In this document: positions 57,658 to 64,000 of the stretch, piece after piece
Numbering within the stretch: position 1 is the stretch's first letter
How the letters are laid out: every line of letters begins with the position of its first letter
Source of the DNA: Pyrus communis
Lineage: Eukaryota; Streptophyta; Magnoliopsida; Rosales; Rosaceae
Assembly (NCBI RefSeq): GCF_963583255.1
Contig: NC_084815.1
Coordinates: forward strand, 18,120,807-18,184,806
Direction: 5' to 3'
Length of the DNA stretch: 64,000 nt
Notes under the pieces: generated by a model
Databases searched by the model: none
The model's input: only the letters and a program-made list of their open reading frames with translations
What the model was told of the DNA's origin: nothing
Position numbers and translations under genes: made by a program

Positions 57658-59118
57658 GTAAGTAGACTGCTTAGTCTCTAGGTTGCTTTGTGCTTTTGCT
57701 GAGCCATTATCTAATTTGTTGATTGTCATCCTCTGCTTATGTAGATTCGGAATTCGGCTTAACTCTCAAGACTTCTCTAGGTATGAAGAAGGTGCATGTT
57801 ACTTTAGGTATCCCCTCTGAGTACTGTGAATGGAGTTGGTTGCTTAATCCTTTTCGCTGGGAGAAAGGTGGGCTGCCTCCAAGAGATGAGATAAAACGGA
57901 TCAAGGCGAAGGCATTAGCTCGTCCAATCGCTATCGCGAAGCCTGTTGTGGACTAAGGTAGAAAGAAGAGATCTTCTCTGCCTGTGCAAGAAATGTTGGT
58001 TGAGAAAAAATCGAAGACTTCCTCCGCTGCTCGTGAGGGTCTACCTGCTGTCGATAGCCTTATGATTGACTTGACTTTTTCCAAATGGAAAAAAGATGAG
58101 GTTGCTAGATCTGAGCCGGTGACGCCTGCCATGTCGAAGGTTGTTGAGATCTACATGCTTTTGAAGCCAGATCTGCTTGAAGACATGGATGCGTATGCTA
58201 AGCTTGTTAAGGGAGTTAAAAGGGTTATTTGCCCAAGTTCATTTACAAAGCATACGACCCAATATAAAAGGACTGCTCTGCTTGCCATGATGCAAAAAAC
58301 GGCTATTCTAGTAGCCGAGTCTATGCTCCTTGATTAAGAAGGTACCAAGGCTGCCAAAGAGATGGCAAAATCTATCGTAGCTGAAGCTTATTCCTTTGCC
58401 AAAAATATCAAGAGGTTGGAGTCTGAGCTCACCGCTTTGAAGGGGTCTAATATCTCTACCCTCACTTCTTTGTAGCTTAAGACTGCTTGCCAAGAGATCG
58501 TTGACTTGAAGACTAGGCTTAACGCAATCCAAGTTAAGTATAAAGGTGCAGAGAAAGAGATTGGATGTTACATACCTCGGATTCAAGATCTTGAGTGTGC
58601 TGTTTCGGAGCTTCGCTCTGCTGCTTACGCAAAGGATGAGGAGTTGATTACTGCTTATAACCAAGTGATCCACTTCAAGAAGATCGTTGATAGGCTTAAA
58701 CCCTATGTGTTGGAACTCCAAGGTGTGCTAAAGATCCACGAAAGTTTGATGAAAGAGGTGGATCAGCTGCAGAGCAGTTGTGTTGGTCTGGTCAAGGAGA
58801 ATGAGAAGCTAAAATGTGAGAAGGCTGGGCTTGAGGCTTTGCTTGTTCAGAGTAAGGCCGATTTCTACAAGCTAGGTTATGTAGATTATCTTTTTGGTAG
58901 GCCATGTAGATCATCTTTTTGGTAGGCCGTCTAACTTTGGGTTTGCTAGGAAATACTTCAAGACCTTTTCTATTTCTCCTGAAGACTTGTTGGCCTTTAA
59001 TTTTAAAGCCTCTATTGGTAAAGTAATCGGAGAAGTTGGTGCCCAAGCTAGAGCACCTGGGGGTGAAGCATCGGATGATGTTGCTACTAAAGGTGTGGCG
59101 GCCGAGCAGTCGTGAGAT
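57658..59118 (+). pseudogene. antisense ORF of the truncated Tat copy, first coding exon lost
   Basis: The sequence matching 12380 onward begins near 57605 and is preceded by unrelated LTR-proximal DNA, so the exon with the Transposase_28-like domain has been deleted. The intron (57658-57744) and the downstream exon persist. Coding pieces at 57723-57956, 57984-58337 and 58506-58925 correspond to the linker, the conserved block and the coiled coil (YIPRIQDLECAVSELRSA). The coiled-coil frame is open for 139 codons. A 27-bp duplication lies near 58876-58928 (TAGATTATCTTTTTGGTAGG repeated). Confidence 0.65.
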
Positions 59119-59866
59119 GTCCAAGCTGCTGAATGGTAGTCTTCTAGGTAGCCTTTTAGGATTTTCTTTGTTTTCCTTGTTTCTTTTGTTTTTCTTAAAC
59201 TCCTTCGGCCTTTGTTATTTGTTTATCAAATTTGCTAGAAAATTGAATAGACTTGCTTCCTTCGCTTTTCTTCATCTTCGTTTCTTTTGTTTACGCCTAA
59301 CCTTTGACCTTTAGATCAGCAGTAAGCGTCTTGCTTTTCTATAAGCAGACAGGCCCGCATAGCCTATGTAGCCACATGTGTTGGTGTAGACTTTTGCAAA
59401 GTTGTTGGCCATAGGGTCGGCAGTCAGATGCTTTACTTACAGAAGAACACGAGTCTGCATGACCACTTGGCTATTAACCTTAGCTTTCTTCAATCATTTG
59501 AGTAATGCGGCCTGCATCACAACATACTAAAGATTTTTGGGCCATGAAATTCGCTAATCTTTTGTATCAAATGTACACGGTTGTATGGAATTTCGTAAGA
59601 AAAGGTCCGAGAGAACTCCTTGCTCTTTATGTAACCAATTCCGTGAGTTGTATAGCAAGTATCACAACACTTTACGAATTAGTGTCGATCTAAATGATCA
59701 TTCCACTCTTGGCAGATGTAAAGCTTATCGACTACCTAACATGTCAGCAGTGGATAAAGTTTCGTATATACACGCTAACTTGTTTAACCTATCATGAAAT
59801 TGTGTTGTTGTATAAGTTTAGCACGACTTACTGCTCGAAGGGCAAGCCGTAGGCAGTCTTCCACTA
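59119..59866. other. non-coding tail of the truncated Tat copy
   Basis: Collinear with 14150-14890. Short frames are fortuitous. The junction with the copia element is near 59866. Confidence 0.5.
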
Positions 59867-60339
59867 GCGACTCCGCTTGGTCTCAGTCTATTGAATTAAT
59901 TAAAAGTGACCTACAGTCTATTAATCTGATAATTAATCCAAAATTATTGACTTGAAGATCATTTTTGGACAATAACAATTCAATAATTTATTTGTATACT
60001 TTGAACCGTTGACATCTTTTTGTAGTCCCGAAGCTTTCACACTTGAGTTTCCGAAGCAACTCAAATCCACTACACTTCAATTGAAATATTGCATTCTTTG
60101 TTCTTGCAAGAACCTCTCCTTTAATAACTAATCGTTCATAAAACTAAATTGAAACTGTAGTTTCATATTTAGTGCCTTTGAAACCCAAAGTTTTCATTCA
60201 AAACTTACCACATGAAACTTGTAGCTTTCATGTTTAAATTAAACCAATACATGTCTTCACGACCTGAATGTTCTACGATGTACACCTATAGATCACCATA
60301 TGACTAACTACGTTTTATTGTACCCTCTATTTTAGGGAC

Positions 60340-61260
60340 ATGTTGAACTTGAACAAGCTTGATTTCACCGCTCTGAAAGTATCTAGAAGAAACTACCTGA
60401 AGTGTTATGTATACTTTTTACCGTAAAATGCCTTCGAGCCACCATCAAGGAACTTTCCGACGACAACCCCATCTATGAGGCTCAGAAAGCTACTATAATG
60501 ATTTTCATCTGAAGACACATCTATGATGCACTGCAGATCGAGTACCTTGCTGAAGAGGACCTATGCACCCTGTGGCTTGTTCTGGCCGTCCGTTTCGATC
60601 ACTAGAAAGACATTTACTTGCCTGAAGCAAGACAAGAGACATCTACACTTCCAAGACTTTAAGTCCTTGAATGAATACAACTCTGAAGTTTGTAGATTCC
60701 GATCACTGCTTAAGTTCTGTAAAGTGGACTTTACAGATGCAGATATACTGAAGAATACCTATTCGACCTTCCATGCCACTAATATTGTCCTGCAGCAACA
60801 ATATAGGGCACATAATCTCTGTTTTACTTCAAGCTGAAAAGCAGAACCAGCTTTTGTTGAAAAATTATCAAGCTTAACCCACTGGCACGAGTGCTACGCC
60901 TGAAGCACAGGCAACCAATTCTAGCAGCCACAAACGACGAAAGAATAATTGTGGCCGTGGCATTGGCTGGCAAGCCCAACCAAGGGCCCAAGGTCAACAG
61001 AGCCAAGGCCAACCCAAAGGAGGAAATTTGACCAAGAAGCGCCAACCCCTTACCTTAAGGCCCTAAACTTCAAGAACAATGGAAAAGCTACCGTTCAATT
61101 GGCTTCCACTGAAATGGACATGTGCTACCACTGTGGATCAGATGATCATTGGTCACACGTATGTAGAACTACCTCTGAGGCCATTGCCAAGTATCATTCC
61201 CGTTGTGAGTCTAACTTTGCCAATGTGGAACATCCCGAAAATGCTACTACATCCATGGAG
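60340..61260 (+). pseudogene. copia gag and zinc knuckle (copy 2)
   Basis: The gag core is in pieces: near 60343 LDFTAL-like sequence, near 60720-60800 FSTFHA.NIVLQQQYR in shifted frames. A frame at 60949-61437 has an intact CCHC knuckle MDMCYHCGSDDHWSHVC. It then joins directly to the sequence that follows the protease active site in copy 1, so the protease catalytic segment has been deleted. Confidence 0.7.
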
Positions 61261-61619
61261 TTATCATATTTTCGTGAGCAACACTATTTTACAAACTTCA
61301 CACCTAAGAAAGCACCTATGACGACTCTTTCAGGCTCATCCAACTTGATCGAAGCATACAGAAATGCCTGTATCATGTTGTCTAATAGTAGAGGCCCTCT
61401 ATTCTCCACGTTTCGGAAGAACATTGTTGAGTTTTAGAGATGTTCGAGATAATCAATATCATATTGAAACCACCGAATAGAATGATTCTGAATTTCTTTG
61501 TAGCACTTCCTACAAGTATGGCCAGAAACATATTCACGAGAAGTTGGAACGTCTCATGAGTGTGTTGTATATCATAACCATTCGTGGTATAGAAGCCCAT
61601 CATGTGGCCGACCTTGTGC

Positions 61620-62400
61620 CTAAGTTTTAGAGCACTTTGCTACTTTAGCAGACCATATGGGACATCCCAGACGTGACATGATGCACCGTATACTCAAATC
61701 ATCACATGGGCATCATTTACCCTCTACGTTGGATTCCCGCCATGCAAAGCTTTTTCTTTAAAGAAGTTGAATACTCAACCCTCGATTACAAAGACTATTC
61801 ACAACCCTCATAAGTTTCTTTAGAGGATTCAAAGGGATATTTGGGGACCTATCCAACCAAGATATGGACCATTTAGATACTTTATGGTGTTGGTTGATAC
61901 ATCGACACGATAATCACATGTTTGCCTATTACGCTGCATTTGCGAAACTTCTAACACAAATGATTAAGCTAAAGGCTCACCACCTTGATTATCCGATCAA
62001 GTCGATTCAACTGGATAACGCTAGAGAGATTACCTCACAAACTTTTGATGATTATTGCATGTCAGTAGGAATTGAATTCGAACATCTTGTACCCTATGTT
62101 CACACCCAAAACAGCTTGGTAGAAGCTTTCATAAAGCGCATTCAATTGATAACTTAAACTTTGGTTATGCGAACCAAATTACCGGTATCTGCTTGGGGCT
62201 ATACAATATTGCACACAGCTATGCTGGTCCGACTAAGGCCTACTGCTACCCAACCTTATTCACCATTACAGTTGGTTACTGGATACGAGCATGATGTCTC
62301 GCATTTATGTGTGTTTGGGTGTGCAGTCTATGTGGCAATAGCGCCTCCACTACATACCAAAATAGATCATCAGAGAAAAATAAGAATCTATGTCAGTTAG
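61620..62400 (+). pseudogene. copia integrase (copy 2)
   Basis: The pre-integrase zinc region (HMGHPRRDMM near 61655) is followed by the core, in which IQLDNAREITSQTFDDYC and VHTQNSLVEAF are visible at about 61995-62130; the Asp of LDNA and the Glu of LVEAF are kept. The frame 62161-62400 gives the C-terminal part (PLQLVTGYEHDVSHLCVFG). Confidence 0.75.
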
Positions 62401-63400
62401 AATTCACCATCAATTATTCGTTATTTAGATCCCTTAACAGAATATCTCTTTACTACACGTTTTGCGGATTGTCATTTTGATGACACAGTATTCTCATCAT
62501 TAGGGGGAGATAAGCATACTAATGTTCCTCGAGAACGCCACAAATTGTCATGGTATGGTCCCATTATGTCTCAGTTTGATCCCAGCACTGCCTAGTCTGA
62601 AACTGAGTTGTGACAAATTATAGATATTTAGAGCATTGCTCAAAGCATGTTGGATGGTTTTACTGATTTAGCTAAAATAACAAGATCACATATACCTGCT
62701 ACAAACGCCCTTGCAAGGATAGATGTACCCTGCGTATGTCCTAACACCGCTTGGGAAAGCCGGACCATCCCCAAAAGTGGGAAGGCCACACTTTCCACGT
62801 GGCCTAATACATTGGCGGCTAGACAATCATCTGCTCCGACCTTAAAGCGTGGCAGAGCTTTTGGTTCAAAGGATTCACAACCTCAGAAGAGGAAAATGGC
62901 ATAAACTAGTGATCCTAGTTTGCATCCGACCATCGTTCACTCATCTATTCCAATGTATGAGGTTATTCTAGATTACGGTGATGTTTTAGACGAGACAACC
63001 CGAGCTCTCGAGAATCACGAGATTTCTGTCCATTATGCATTATTGGATGAGGTTTGGAATCGAAAGATGATTGTTGACGATGCATTTGCGTACACAATAT
63101 TTACTGACATCATTCTTAGCGATGACATTGAACCATGTTCCATTGATGAATGACAATGTAGAATGGGTTAGTTAAAATGGAAACAAGCAATCCAGGTCGA
63201 ACTCGATGCGCTTGCGAAACGTAAGATGTTTGGGCCTGTAGCTCTTATCTCACCATAAGTGGGTTTTCGTGAGGAAACATAATGAGAAAAATGATATAGT
63301 GCGATACAAATCACGCCTCGTAGCGCAAGGCTTTTCTCAACACCCTGGAATTGATTACGAGGAGACGTATTCCCTTATAATGGATGTCATAACGTTCTGC
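62401..63400 (+). pseudogene. copia linker and N-terminal reverse transcriptase (copy 2)
   Basis: The linker frames at 62647-62904 and 62920-63153 match 30197-30388 of copy 1. From about 63170 the reverse transcriptase N-terminus ([14 protein letters not shown], [10 protein letters not shown] near 63310) is read in shifted frames. Confidence 0.65.
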
Positions 63401-63414
63401 TACCTTATTAGTTT

Positions 63415-63825
63415 TTGGTAGTTTTTGAAAAACTGAATATGCAGCTTATGGATGTGGTAATTACGTATCTCTATGAGGATCTAGATACGGAAATCTACAT
63501 GAAAGTTCCAGTAGGACTTCCACTGACTGGTTCAAATAGTTCTAAATCATGGAACACTCTCTCTATTAGATTGAGAAAATCACTCTACGGATTGAAACAA
63601 TCCAGGCGGATGTGGTATAGCCGTCTGAGTGAATATTTGATAAGTCAAGGTTATGTGAACAACAAATTATGCCTATGCGTGTTCATAAAGAAGTCGCATT
63701 CCATATTTATGATCGTTGCAGTTTATGTCGATGACATGAACCTCATCAGAACTCCCGTAAAGCTTGAGGAAATTGTCATTTATTTGAAATCAAAAATTAA
63801 GATGAAAGATCTTGGGAAAACTTGA
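63415..63825 (+). pseudogene. copia reverse transcriptase core (copy 2)
   Basis: A 136-codon frame contains LRKSLYGLKQSRRMWYSRL and VAVYVDDMNLIRT, with YVDD at 63724-63735. It ends at a stop where the equivalent frame of copy 1 continues into CLGLEIEHC; that part follows in another frame to about 63900. The RNase H lies beyond or at the window edge. Confidence 0.8.
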
Positions 63826-64000
63826 TATTGTGTCAGCCTAGAGATTGAGCATTGTTCGGAAGGAATCCTATTACATCAATCGAACTACACCTAAAAGGTG
63901 TTGCAACATTTTAATGAGGATAAAGCGAAGCCTTCGAGTATTCCTATGGTCGTTCAGACGTTAGATGTGAAACCAAATCCCTTCTGTCCTAAGGAGGATA

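Larger units (their letters stand above)
56292..59866 (-). mobile_element. truncated second copy of the Tat element
   Basis: It contains an LTR (56292-56837) and the plus-strand antisense gene region, collinear with 10363-14880 of the complete element. It stops abruptly at about 59866, where a copia element begins. It has no gag-pol and no second LTR. It lies in the same orientation as the complete copy. Confidence 0.8.
59867..64000 (+). mobile_element. Ty1/copia element, copy 2, runs past the window end
   Basis: Plus-strand order: leader, gag, zinc knuckle, pre-integrase, integrase, reverse transcriptase. It is the same family as the minus-strand copy at 28.7-34.0 kb. The left LTR is missing (truncation at the Tat junction), and the 3' end lies outside. 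Frames are interrupted throughout. Confidence 0.8.

Overview
The window is repeat-dominated DNA from a flowering plant. No bacterial-type gene is present and no complete host gene can be supported. Two Cassandra-type solo LTRs (which carry a piece of 5S rRNA sequence), a Tat-lineage Ty3/gypsy element, Ty1/copia elements, hAT, MULE, CACTA and PIF/Harbinger elements, many MITEs and an integrated Caulimoviridae-type pararetrovirus point to a dicot. The combination suggests a woody Rosaceae genome such as apple or pear; that last step is inference.

Layout. 1-3668: mostly low-copy sequence with a possible gene tail at the extreme left and a hAT-type non-autonomous element (1360-2508). 3669-10200: one CACTA end, a complete Pack-MULE carrying a captured PPR gene fragment (4588-5472), several MITEs, a lone copia LTR with primer-binding site (7487-7783) and a second hAT-type element (8151-8874). 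10363-22388: a complete but decayed Tat-lineage Ty3/gypsy element on the minus strand, with two LTRs, a GTCCT target duplication, gag-pol on minus and an extra spliced antisense ORF on plus. 22.4-28.2 kb: MULE-like and other inverted-repeat elements and a coat-protein fragment of a pararetrovirus split by another element. 28.2-34 kb: a gypsy gag scrap and a truncated minus-strand copia element that contains a Cassandra solo LTR. 35.6-42 kb: MITEs, two TRIM elements and a decayed hAT (ZMYM1-like) transposase gene split by a hAT MITE. 42106-44198: a PIF/Harbinger derivative. 44775-46521: a 1.7 kb solo LTR. 47.6-54.2 kb: a nearly full-length integrated pararetrovirus on the minus strand, split by a second Cassandra LTR. 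54.3-64 kb: a CACTA end, a truncated second copy of the Tat element, and a plus-strand copia copy related to the one at 28-34 kb that runs off the window.

Almost every coding stretch is broken by stops and frameshifts, and many catalytic residues are changed, so the elements are relics. The better-preserved structures are the Pack-MULE (open 148-codon frame, exact 9-bp target duplication) and the splice signals of the antisense gene, which are shared by both Tat copies. Insertions are nested: Cassandra in copia and in the pararetrovirus, a hAT MITE in a hAT transposase, a MITE inside a copy of itself, and a hAT element in a copia remnant. These give relative ages. All coordinates and target duplications were read by eye; divergences were not computed.
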